NCBI GenBank assembly: GCA_013812385.1
Contig: JACCTM010000239.1
Location: 1 to 5,423, forward strand
Length of the DNA: 5,423 nucleotides
Source: Geodermatophilaceae bacterium
GTDB taxonomy: Bacteria > Actinomycetota > Actinomycetes > Mycobacteriales > Geodermatophilaceae
Direction: 5' to 3'
Part shown: piece after piece, positions 1-4,762 of the stretch
How positions within the stretch are numbered: position 1 is the stretch's first letter
How the letters are laid out: every line of letters starts with the position of its first letter
Translations under genes and position numbers: made by a program
Notes under the pieces: generated by a model
Databases searched by the model: none
The model's input: only the letters and a program-made list of their open reading frames with translations
What the model was told of the DNA's origin: nothing

Positions 1-245
1 ATGGCTGGCTGATCTTCAAGGCACCACTGGCCGAGCTCGGAGTTCATTCCCACGGGGACTCGACGGTGGACCTGCATCTGATGTGCGACGACATCGCCAC
101 AACGGTGGCCGACCTCAGGTCCCGGGGGGTCAAGACCGGCCCGGTGTCTGACGTGGGCTATGGCTTCTGCACGAGGATCCGTTTGCCCAGCGGCGCCGAG
201 GTCGGCTTGTACGAGCCGCGACACACGAACGGCCTCAGCCCTTGA
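1..245 (+). CDS. VOC (glyoxalase/dioxygenase-fold) family protein, C-terminal part
   Basis: The open frame enters from the left edge (first full codon at base 3) and stops with TGA at 243-245, leaving about 80 residues. The visible part reads as the second half of a small VOC-fold protein: a strand (GWLIFKAP), then VDLHLMCDDIATTVADLRSRGVK, which is the usual beta-strand plus helix, and finally a strand pair ending IRLPSGAEVGLYEPRH. In this fold the glutamate of the last strand (EVGLYEP) often sits at the metal or substrate site. Such proteins cover lyases, dioxygenases, drug-binding proteins and many uncharacterised members, so no substrate can be named. The 3' end overlaps the convergent tetR gene by 11 bp. 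The N-terminus and promoter lie outside the window. Family assignment is by recognisable pattern; function is unknown. Confidence 0.82.
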   Translation, partial: GWLIFKAPLAELGVHSHGDSTVDLHLMCDDIATTVADLRSRGVKTGPVSDVGYGFCTRIRLPSGAEVGLYEPRHTNGLSP

Positions 246-1008
246 CAGCTTTACCGTCGACGAGTGCGGCGAGCCCGTCGAGGACTAACTGCAGGCCGAA
301 CTGGTAGGCGTGGTCAGGATCGTGTGCACTTCCATATTCCACGCCGGCTGCGGTTCCGATTCGCGTGGCCAGCGGATAGGCCAATGGGTCGAGGATCTGC
401 GCGAGAAGTGAGGCGTTGGCAGCCCACCACTGTTCGTCATTCATGGCGCTTTCCTGACGAGCGGCGCGGGCGTCGGCGGATGCGCGGGCCGAAGCCTGTA
501 CGAAGCTCAACAGGTGGGTGAGCGCATCGTCGCAGTCGACGTCGTCGAGGCCGATTCCGGCCAGCGCCGAGAGCTCATGTTCGTACTTGGCCATCAGCCC
601 GGGGCCGAGCGGGGGGCGAAGCGTAGAAATCGTCGCTGCCCAGGGGTGGGCGTCGAACAGGATGCGGTTCTCCTCGGCGACCGCGAGCAGCCGATCTCGC
701 CAGGGCGCTCCGGTGGTGTCCCTGCGCGGCATTTCGGCGTAGGCGGCATCGAGCATGAGATCCAGCAACTCGGCCTTGCCGGGCACGTAGGTGTACAGAG
801 TCATCGCGGCCACGTGGAGTTCCTTGGCCAGTCGACGCATTGTCACGGCTTCAAGGCCCTCACGGTCGGCCAACCGGTTAGCCGCGACGACCACCGCGTC
901 TAGTTTCAGTCCTCGCTCGGGGCCACGCCGCCGCCCTGCTGCCGCGTCCGGCCACAGCAACGCGAGGGTTCGGGCTGGGTCGCCGGCGCTGGTGCGTTCG
1001 ATGGACAC
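235..1008 (-). CDS. TetR/AcrR-family transcriptional regulator
   Basis: This encodes a 257-residue one-component repressor. An N-terminal basic stretch (GRRRGPERGL, about 26-34) precedes the TetR DNA-binding domain at about 36-82, with the helix-turn-helix around 57-76 (MRRLAKELHVAAMTLYTYVP) followed by GKAELLDLMLD. The rest is the helical ligand and dimerisation domain of the TetR_C_1 kind. I chose the GTG at 1008-1006 because GAGGAGG lies 10 nt upstream and the RTSAGDPARTLALLW start is typical of this subgroup. The frame stays open upstream to 1389, but that stretch is antisense to the neighbouring VOC gene and is not expected to be coding. A strong palindrome upstream suggests autoregulation and control of the divergent VOC gene. 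The ligand is unknown; related regulators often sense small drug-like molecules. Confidence 0.92.
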   Translation of the reverse strand: MSIERTSAGDPARTLALLWPDAAAGRRRGPERGLKLDAVVVAANRLADREGLEAVTMRRLAKELHVAAMTLYTYVPGKAELLDLMLDAAYAEMPRRDTTGAPWRDRLLAVAEENRILFDAHPWAATISTLRPPLGPGLMAKYEHELSALAGIGLDDVDCDDALTHLLSFVQASARASADARAARQESAMNDEQWWAANASLLAQILDPLAYPLATRIGTAAGVEYGSAHDPDHAYQFGLQLVLDGLAALVDGKAVKG

Positions 1009-1018
1009 GTGACCATGG

Positions 1019-1025
1019 CCTCCTC
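1019..1025 (-). promoter_or_regulatory. Shine-Dalgarno site of the tetR gene
   Basis: GAGGAGG on the minus strand ends 10 nt before the GTG at 1008. It decides the start in favour of this GTG over the far-upstream ATG of the same open frame. An ATG lies closer to the SD (1016-1014) but is in another frame with no TetR homology. Confidence 0.7.
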
Positions 1026-1032
1026 GAGTGGA

Positions 1033-1038
1033 ACTATA
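1033..1038 (-). promoter_or_regulatory. Possible -10 box for tetR
   Basis: The minus strand reads TATAGT here, close to the TATAAT consensus, and would start transcription near 1026, just before the Shine-Dalgarno site. No convincing -35 is seen, because the -35 region falls inside the palindrome at 1037-1059. On the plus strand the overlapping TATACG (1035-1040) is a weak -10 whose start point would fall at about 1047-1048, the GTG of the divergent VOC gene. Both assignments are inference from spacing. Confidence 0.35.
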
Positions 1039-1059
1039 CGTCGTACAGTGTACGGTGTA
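1037..1059. promoter_or_regulatory. Candidate TetR operator, 23-bp dyad
   Basis: A perfect inverted repeat CGTACA-G-TGTACG (1042-1054) is centred on base 1048 and extended by a matching outer pair, TAC at 1037-1039 and GTA at 1057-1059. It lies between the tetR start and the VOC coding region and covers their likely promoters. TetR dimers typically bind such dyads beside their own gene, so this is the expected site for autorepression and control of the VOC gene. The symmetry is seen directly; binding is inferred. Confidence 0.72.
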
Positions 1060-1422
1060 CGGGTACTCATAGCCCACCCGGCTTCCAGTTCTTTCCTCGT
1101 GGAGCACTTCGGCTTCGACCAGGAGATGGCAGCCGACGGCTTCGCATCGCTGAGCCGACAGGACGTGGGCATGAACGTCGTGTTTCTGCGCCGCGGCCTG
1201 GCTACCCTGCCCGACGATCAGCGGAATGATCACGCGGCCGGGCTCATCCTCGCGTTTGCCGTGGATGACCTCGAGGGAGAACTGGCTCGCCTGCAGGCCG
1301 AGGGCGTGGCCATCACCATGCCGCTCACCGACGAGGAGTGGGGCGAGCGCGCCTTCCAGGTTCGTGACCCGAATGGGGTCATCGTCCAACTGCTCGACTG
1401 GAATGCGCCCAGCACTGGTTGA
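1048..1422 (+). CDS. VOC (glyoxalase/bleomycin-resistance fold) family protein
   Basis: From GTG 1048 this encodes 124 residues, a normal length for a single VOC module pair. The N-terminal strand VYGVRVLI leads into SSSFLVEHFGF, the helix and turn found near the start of this family. The second half has FAVDDLEGELARLQAEGVAI, then WGERAFQVRDPNGVIVQLLDW, the classic DPNG turn and last strand. The open frame extends to GTG 1009 and ATG 1015, but these would overlap the tetR start, add non-homologous residues and lack a ribosome site. GTG 1048 also lacks one, so a leaderless message is likely. It is divergent from tetR and probably its regulatory target. Substrate is unknown: it could be a small-molecule-binding or detoxifying protein. 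Confidence 0.85.
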   Translation: MYGVRVLIAHPASSSFLVEHFGFDQEMAADGFASLSRQDVGMNVVFLRRGLATLPDDQRNDHAAGLILAFAVDDLEGELARLQAEGVAITMPLTDEEWGERAFQVRDPNGVIVQLLDWNAPSTG

Positions 1423-1653
1423 CCCGGCCCTCGTGCAGGCCCCGTACGGCCCTGTCGTCGCCGGCGCCGGAAATTGCCGTGGCGACTAATGATATCCACC
1501 GCCGACCGCTCGTCGACGATCGATTGAGCTTTCTGCCGCTGGTTGGCTGTTCCACGGTGCCGATCCGATGATCTGCGTAGCGATCTGACTTCGGATCCTA
1601 AGGGCCGCACGGAGTTTGAAGGCCAATCGGCGGCGAAATTCTGCGTCCGCGAC
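1423..1653. other. Noncoding stretch between the VOC gene and the SOS-type promoter
   Basis: No credible coding region is seen in any frame; the short open frames have no recognisable pattern. A 7-bp inverted repeat GATCCGA/TCGGATC (1562-1568 and 1591-1597, 22-nt loop) and a 6-bp pair GTCGCC/GGCGAC (1457-1462 and 1481-1486) are present. Neither is followed by a T-run, so no terminator is called. Confidence 0.5.
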
Positions 1654-1683
1654 TGGACTCTGTCGCACCCCTAGAGGTAGGAT
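1654..1683 (+). promoter_or_regulatory. Promoter of the HNH pseudogene
   Basis: TGGACT at 1654-1659 (4 of 6 to TTGACA) and TAGGAT at 1678-1683 (TANNNT type) are separated by 18 bp. Transcription would begin near 1690, inside the LexA box that overlaps the last base of the -10. This is the best sigma-70-type promoter in the window. Confidence 0.6.
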
Positions 1684-1698
1684 CGAACACTTGTTCGA
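1683..1698. promoter_or_regulatory. LexA-binding SOS box
   Basis: TCGAAC-ACTT-GTTCGA is a perfect 6-bp dyad with a 4-bp centre, identical to the mycobacterial/actinobacterial SOS-box consensus TCGAAC-N4-GTTCGA. It begins on the last base of the -10 box and covers the expected transcription start, where bound LexA would block initiation. LexA control of 13E12-repeat family genes is established in Mycobacterium tuberculosis, which matches the DUF222-HNH gene that follows. Confidence 0.85.
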
Positions 1699-2927
1699 GG
1701 GTAACTGCGGTGTCGGAGTGGCAATTCTGCTGGTCGACTCGGCTAGCCCCTCCGGTGTTCAATTGGAGATGGAAGTCGGCCCGACCGGCTGGGGGAAATG
1801 CTGCCCGCGTCGGATCGGTGGGTGAGCGGCCGGGCCTGCCTACCGGGCGTCTCGGAATTCTTCTCCGACGAGTTGGCGACGATTCTGAACAGCGGGCGAA
1901 TGTACGCCGGCGCCCTTGCCGTCGACTGCGTCACGGTGGTCGATCAGCTGCCGCAGACTCACGCGGCTGTTGCCGACGGCCTTCTGGACTGGCCGAGAGC
2001 GAGGGTCCTCGCCGAGATGCTCGGAGAACGTACTCCTTCGATCATCGCCGCAGTGGCGAGCGAGATCGTCCCTGAGGCGGCCGGTCTGAGCCTTCGTCTG
2101 CTGCGGTCGCGGGTGCACAAGGCGCTCATCCGCATCGATGCGCTGGCAGCTCAGGAGCGCTTCGCCCGGCCGCACGCGCGTCGGATGTGTACGCGTATCC
2201 GACCGAGGACGGGATGGGCGTGTTGACGTCTGATCTGCCCTATCCACTGGCCGCGGCGTGCCGCGACGCCGTGGACACCTATGCCCGGATGATGAAGAAG
2301 GATGGTGACGAGCGACCGATCGGCCAGCTCCGCGCCAGTGTCCTGAGTGATCTGATCCTTCGACCCTGGGACACCAGCCGACCGGCCATCACGGCGAACA
2401 TCACGCTTCTCGTCCCGATGCCGGTGCAGCGCTGTGGCTCAGGCGACCTCGAGTCACGATCAGACGTCGCGGAAGTCGATGGTGTGCCGATCACCTAGGA
2501 GCAGTGCAAGGCACTGTTGGACCAGCTCGGGGTCGGTTTTCCTGGAGCCAGGCTCCAGGCACCTGCTCGCGGCAGCTTCGCCATCGTCATCAGCGATTCG
2601 GAGACCGGTGCCGAGCGGACGACCTGCCGGTTTCCCTCTTGCTCCCGAGCTGCGACCTTCTGCGATGTCGACCACAGTGATCCTTGGCCCGAAGGCACGA
2701 CAACATGCAAGAACCTCTGCTGTCTTTGCCGGCGACATCACCGGCTCAAGACCCATTCGCCTGGGTGGCGGTTCAAGCTCCTGGACGACGCGACCCTCAT
2801 CGACACAACGCCGAGTGGAGTCACCCGGACGACCAGACCACCCGGTCTGCGCCCGCCTCCGCAGGTCCCGATCATGCCTGGCCGACCGCTTCAGCCCTCG
2901 GTCGCCGAAGACCTCCCATCGTTCTGA
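1692..2927 (+). pseudogene. Broken DUF222/13E12-type HNH endonuclease-like gene
   Basis: Pieces of one DUF222-HNH protein appear in succession but in different frames. After a possible TTG start at 1692 (inside the SOS box) come QLEMEV at 1760-1777 in one frame and RLGEML at 1786-1803 in another. That frame continues through VSEFFSDELATILN and GLLDWPRARVLAEML to about 2180. A net -1 (or +2) shift then moves to DVYAYPTEDGMG from 2184, and TAG at 2496-2498 interrupts VDGVPIT-EQCKALLDQLG. The HNH domain survives: CRFPSC, CDVDH, NLCCLCRRHH and LKTH, with zinc cysteines and HNH residues present. Family members usually have a few dozen residues between the strand ending DxxTGA and the RTxCRxPxC motif; here SETGA runs directly into ERTTCRFPSC near 2610, suggesting a deletion. 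The 3' end overlaps ctaA by 37 bp. The two 5' frameshifts are inferred, while the later ones are clear. The role of the intact family is uncertain. Confidence 0.86.
2541..2559. repeat. 19-bp perfect palindrome inside the pseudogene
   Basis: CCTGGAGCC and GGCTCCAGG are perfect 9-bp arms around a single A at 2550. TTTT precedes it on the plus strand, so the T-run is on the wrong side for a plus-strand terminator, and the minus strand has AAAA after the stem. It encodes part of FPGARLQAP, a conserved stretch of the family, so it may be incidental. Confidence 0.6.
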
Positions 2928-3850
2928 GTCTCAGTTCTTGCCGGAACGTCGGCAGGCAGCGGACCGAGGGCTAGGAACCACAGGCGTGCGGTGGCCACGA
3001 CCAGCAGGGCAGCACCGAGCATGTGCGCTGAGACGAGCAGCCTGGGCAGATCGGTGAAGTATTGGGCGATCCCGATGAGGCCTTGAACGACTTCGACTGC
3101 CAGCACCCACCGAACGGCCCGATGCACCACTGCGGGGCCGGCGCGGGTGATCAGCAGCGCAACGATCGTTACGCCGATCAAGAGGTAGACCGCTTCGGCA
3201 TGAAGCCGGCTGAGCATCGCGACATCCAGACCGGTACGCCCGGCCTCCGGGTCTCCGCTATGCGGCCCGCTGCCTGTCGTGACCGTACCTAAAACGAGTA
3301 CGACGGCTACATCAACGGCGATGACCACGACCAACCATCGGCGCGGCCCGCGGAGCGCCGCGCGTTCCAAGCGCGGCGTGCGCGTACGCAGGTGCAGTCG
3401 CGTGGCGACCGCAATCAGCGCCATCGACACCAGGAAGTGGGCCGCCACCGACCACGGGTTGAGTCCGGTCAACACGGTCAGGCCGCCGAGCAGCGCCTGG
3501 GCGGGGACGCCGAGCAGCACCCCGAGCGCAGTAGGAAGCAGGTCGCGTCGGCCGGCTCGCCACGCGGCGTACACCGTGAGGACTGCGATCAGGCCGACCA
3601 CGCCGCTCAGAGCGCGATTGGCGAACTCGATGATCCCGTTGATCTCGAGTTCAGGCGTGGGGAAGAAGTCTTCGTCGGTGCACGAGGGAAAGGTTGGACA
3701 GCCAAGCCCCGAACCGGTCAGCCGGACCGCACCCCCGGTCAGCACGATGGTGATCTGGGCAACGAGATTGATCAGGGTTATCCGACCGAGCGGAACGCCG
3801 AAGAGGGCCGTCCGTGGGCGATCGTCCCTCTCAGCCAGCTGAGCAGGCAT
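2891..3850 (-). CDS. ctaA: Heme A synthase (COX15/CtaA family)
   Basis: This encodes a 319-residue membrane protein that converts heme O to heme A for aa3-type cytochrome oxidase. About eight membrane helices can be drawn (roughly 24-43, 72-96, 105-129, 134-152, 172-190, 212-236, 246-263 and 272-295), giving the two four-helix halves of the family. Family marks are RLTGSGLGCPTFPSC with a C51/C57 pair in the first external loop, E75 in IIEFANR, H138 (AAHFLVSM), H217 (SRLHAEAVYL) and H276 (SAHMLGA). H217 and H276 match the heme-binding pair of the second half. The position of the first conserved histidine in the Bacillus protein (ExxH) is N78 here. The start ATG at 3850-3848 has only a weak GAG upstream and sits in the loop of a hairpin. 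The gene is divergent from sufR and its 3' end overlaps the HNH pseudogene. Confidence 0.95.
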   Translation of the reverse strand: MPAQLAERDDRPRTALFGVPLGRITLINLVAQITIVLTGGAVRLTGSGLGCPTFPSCTDEDFFPTPELEINGIIEFANRALSGVVGLIAVLTVYAAWRAGRRDLLPTALGVLLGVPAQALLGGLTVLTGLNPWSVAAHFLVSMALIAVATRLHLRTRTPRLERAALRGPRRWLVVVIAVDVAVVLVLGTVTTGSGPHSGDPEAGRTGLDVAMLSRLHAEAVYLLIGVTIVALLITRAGPAVVHRAVRWVLAVEVVQGLIGIAQYFTDLPRLLVSAHMLGAALLVVATARLWFLALGPLPADVPARTETQNDGRSSATEG

Positions 3851-3859
3851 CTGCTCAGC
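3838..3859 (-). promoter_or_regulatory. Hairpin enclosing the ctaA start codon
   Basis: The minus strand reads GCTGAGCAG-ATGC-CTGCTCAGC: a perfect 9-bp stem whose tetraloop holds the ctaA AUG. The 5' arm also carries the only Shine-Dalgarno-like bases (GAG). In RNA this could limit ribosome access; in DNA the same symmetry could be a protein site. If transcription instead starts at the AUG itself (TAGGCT at 3862-3857 is correctly spaced as a -10), the 5' arm would be missing from the RNA. Confidence 0.6.
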
Positions 3860-3891
3860 CTATGTGGCGGCCCTTGGTGAGCAGCGCCACG

Positions 3892-3910
3892 CCAGGTTAG
3901 GGCACCCTTG
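3892..3910. promoter_or_regulatory. IdeR/DtxR-like iron box, imperfect
   Basis: The 19 bases match the actinobacterial iron-box consensus TTAGGTTAGGCTAACCTAA at 12 positions: AGGTTAGG of the left half is intact and the right half is degenerate (ACCCT around 3904-3908). It lies in the ctaA-sufR gap. In Corynebacterium glutamicum the suf operon is reported to be under DtxR, which makes iron control reasonable, but the match is weak. Confidence 0.3.
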
Positions 3911-3934
3911 GTGGAAGGGCTCGGCTAAATACGT

Positions 3935-3949
3935 CACAATGTTGTTGTG
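3935..3949. promoter_or_regulatory. Candidate SufR operator over the sufR start
   Basis: CACAA-TGTTG-TTGTG is a perfect 5-bp dyad with a 5-bp centre whose right arm includes the sufR GTG (3947-3949). Actinobacterial SufR proteins are known to bind short inverted repeats at their own promoter and repress the suf operon while holding an Fe-S cluster. Position and symmetry fit that role; the sequence is not an exact copy of any site I can quote with certainty. Confidence 0.5.
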
Positions 3950-4762
3950 GAATCGGCAATCCTGTTCCTCCCTCGGGAGGACCCCCCTGTCCGGCCGGAC
4001 CTCGGCCGAACCGGGGCAGACGACGGGCGTACCCGTGATCGGGTGATCGACCTGCTCTGGCGAGAGGGCCCGCTCAGTGCCGTAGACCTCGCCAGCCAAC
4101 TCGGCATTTCCGCCGCGGCCGTACGGCGGCACCTCGATGCGCTCGAGGCCCAAGGCCGGATCGAGGGACAGACCGCCCCACACAAATCCAGCCGCGGTCG
4201 CGGACGCCCCGCGCGGGTGTTCGCCCTGACCAGCGCGGGGCGAGAACGCTTTCCGCACGCCTACGACGACCTGGCGGTGGCTGCGCTGCGCCACCTGGCT
4301 CGCAGCGGAGGCGCCCAAGCGGTCATCGCATTCGCCCAAGAGCAGCTCGGCGGACTCGAGGAGCGGTGTACCCAAGCCGTGACAACCGCGGGACCCGACC
4401 GCTTCGCCCGAGCGCAAGCTCTGGCCGGGGCGCTGTCCCGCGAGGGTTACGCTGCCACTGCCTCAGGCCTGGCCGGCGGCGGCCAACTCTGTCAGCACCA
4501 CTGCCCGGTCGCGCACGTCGCCGCGGAGTTCCCTCAGCTGTGTGAGGCTGAGACTGCCGTGATCAGCCGGTTGGTCGGCACCCATGTGCAACGACTGGCC
4601 ACCATCGCCCGCGGTGACTCGGTCTGTACGACGAATATCCCCTCGGCCGCAATTTCCGAGGCGCACCGCCGCACTTCGGCCCAGCACCGCACTTCAGACC
4701 ACCGCACCTCGGACCACCGCATCCCTGTCCCGCACATCTCCAACGGGAGGACCCCCGCATGA
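3947..4762 (+). CDS. sufR: SufR, Fe-S cluster-binding repressor of the suf operon
   Basis: This encodes a 271-residue DNA-binding repressor of iron-sulfur cluster assembly genes. A winged helix-turn-helix occupies about 28-100 (VIDLLWREGPLSAVDLASQL, then SAAAVRRHLDALEAQG and the wing RGRGRPARVFALT). C186, C199 and C227 are spaced C-x12-C-x27-C, the three-cysteine pattern of mycobacterial SufR cluster ligands, in HHCPVAHV, QLCEAE and DSVCTTNIP; C182 is extra. GTG 3947 is the first possible start after the in-frame TAA at 3926-3928. No Shine-Dalgarno precedes it, so a leaderless or nearly leaderless message is likely. After CTTNIP, where relatives end soon, there is a tail of about 40 residues rich in HRTSD repeats. 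The gene is divergent from ctaA and joined to sufB by an ATGA overlap. Autoregulation through the dyad at 3935-3949 is inferred. Confidence 0.93.
   Translation: MESAILFLPREDPPVRPDLGRTGADDGRTRDRVIDLLWREGPLSAVDLASQLGISAAAVRRHLDALEAQGRIEGQTAPHKSSRGRGRPARVFALTSAGRERFPHAYDDLAVAALRHLARSGGAQAVIAFAQEQLGGLEERCTQAVTTAGPDRFARAQALAGALSREGYAATASGLAGGGQLCQHHCPVAHVAAEFPQLCEAETAVISRLVGTHVQRLATIARGDSVCTTNIPSAAISEAHRRTSAQHRTSDHRTSDHRIPVPHISNGRTPA
3966..3981 (+). repeat. Hairpin within sufR codons 7-12 holding an SD-like sequence
   Basis: TCCTCCC-TC-GGGAGGA is a perfect 7-bp inverted repeat with a 2-nt centre, 20 bases after the GTG start. The right arm contains GGGAGG, an SD-like sequence with no ATG or GTG at useful spacing behind it. 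The very short loop means the real hairpin would open one or two pairs. Confidence 0.45.
4664..4720 (+). repeat. Degenerate 15-bp tandem repeat in the 3' end of sufR
   Basis: CACCGC recurs at 4664, 4685, 4700 and 4715, with intervals of 21, 15 and 15 bp. The 15-bp unit is CACCGCACYTCRGAC and encodes HRTSD. It produces the low-complexity tail after the last SufR cysteine. In-frame multiples of three preserved the reading frame into the sufB overlap. Confidence 0.75.
4745..4750 (+). promoter_or_regulatory. Shine-Dalgarno site of sufB
   Basis: GGGAGG lies 8 nt before the sufB ATG and inside the last codons of sufR. With the ATGA stop/start overlap it supports coupled translation of the two genes. 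Confidence 0.75.

Noticed and set aside
1009..1389. Upstream extension of the tetR reading frame to an ATG at 1389 (384-residue protein)
   Set aside because: This stretch is antisense to a clear VOC-fold gene, shows no TetR-like sequence, and a GTG with a GAGGAGG ribosome site at 1008 gives a normal-length TetR protein.
1562..1597. GATCCGA/TCGGATC inverted repeat as a terminator
   Set aside because: It has a 22-nt loop and no T-run on either strand; too weak to call.
1486..1668. 60-codon minus-strand open frame in the noncoding stretch
   Set aside because: No family pattern, no convincing ribosome site, and basic low-information composition typical of chance frames in GC-rich DNA.
2537..2559. 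Palindrome with adjacent TTTT as an intrinsic terminator
   Set aside because: The T-run precedes the stem on the plus strand and reads AAAA after the stem on the minus strand, so neither direction has the required T-tail.
2434..3057. 207-codon plus-strand open frame across the pseudogene and the 3' part of ctaA
   Set aside because: It is out of frame with the HNH motifs and antisense to ctaA; the sequence is low-complexity and unlike any family I recognise.
3860..4417. Minus-strand open frame across the ctaA-sufR gap and the sufR N-terminus
   Set aside because: It is antisense to the SufR helix-turn-helix region with no recognisable protein pattern, and overlaps the control region.
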